A stretch of 12,193 nt of DNA, from contig CAAFLY010000112.1 of NCBI GenBank assembly GCA_900763885.1, positions 1 through 12,193 on the forward strand. Direction: 5' to 3'. The notes below the pieces were generated by a model that made no database searches, was not told the DNA's origin, and saw nothing but the letters and a program-made list of their open reading frames with translations. This DNA comes from Clostridia bacterium (lineage in GTDB: Bacteria > Bacillota > Clostridia > Oscillospirales > CAG-272). The position numbers were made by a program, and so were the translations under genes. Positions 12,173-12,193 of the stretch are shown here, piece after piece; within the stretch, counting starts at the first letter, position 1, and each line of letters opens with the position of its first letter.

Positions 12173-12193
12173 AAAATTTTTTCTGTAGAGGGA

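Noticed and set aside
11677..12174. 165- and 193-codon plus-strand frames over the AbrB gene
   Set aside because: They are antisense to AbrB and run through its promoter and a homopolymer tract. The encoded proteins are Ser/Arg- or Phe-rich without motifs.
1..12193. CRISPR arrays, tRNA or rRNA genes, insertion sequences, phage genes
   Set aside because: No regularly spaced repeats, tRNA-like cloverleaf, conserved rRNA stretch, transposase or integrase motif was seen on either strand.

Overview
The window looks like the chromosome of a GC-rich member of the Clostridia, probably a gut or rumen Oscillospirales-type Firmicute. This is inferred from strong AGGAGG-type ribosome binding sites, an AbrB-type regulator with a CxxC...CxxC tail, and large, poorly conserved lipoprotein solute-binding proteins with Thr/Glu-rich linkers. 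Ordinary sigma-A-like promoters are also present. No rRNA, tRNA, CRISPR array, transposase or phage gene was found.

Layout. (1) 1-2326, minus strand: a two-gene cation/envelope operon. A CPA2-type Na+(K+)/H+ antiporter is followed by an MgtC/SapB-family membrane protein that runs off the left edge. Its promoter is at 2298-2326, with a cluster of TTTAC/GTAAA palindromes just upstream. (2) 2487-3997, minus: a solute-binding lipoprotein with its own terminator and no transporter permease beside it. (3) 4127-7368, plus: a perfect-consensus promoter drives a lower-GC CxxCxxCC (YkgJ-like) protein. It is followed by an unrecognised 167-aa protein, an ArsR-type regulator with a DUF2087 domain, and an ECF-like sigma factor with a long C-terminal extension containing a predicted winged helix. 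A bidirectional hairpin terminator closes this block and the converging unit from the right. (4) 7434-10373, minus: an FAD-dependent oxidoreductase followed by a second solute-binding lipoprotein, paralogous to the first. (5) 10563-11650, plus: a divergent AraC-family regulator, then a promoter with AraC-site-like repeats in front of what appears to be only the first ~25 codons of a GH31 alpha-xylosidase-type gene. That start is interrupted by an inverted ~30-codon scrap of another solute-binding protein gene. (6) 11651-12193, minus: an AbrB/SpoVT-family transition-state regulator with its hairpin terminator and a promoter next to an A17/T17 tract.

How the parts may work together. Regions 4 and 5 read as a regulated carbohydrate or small-molecule acquisition locus: AraC sensor, lipoprotein binder, oxidoreductase, and formerly a glycosidase. 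The glycosidase end has been rearranged or misassembled. Region 3 is a regulator-rich unit (ArsR-DUF2087 plus extended sigma factor) with an unknown partner protein and is the part least explained by known families. All functional statements are from reading the sequence and family knowledge; no search was run.
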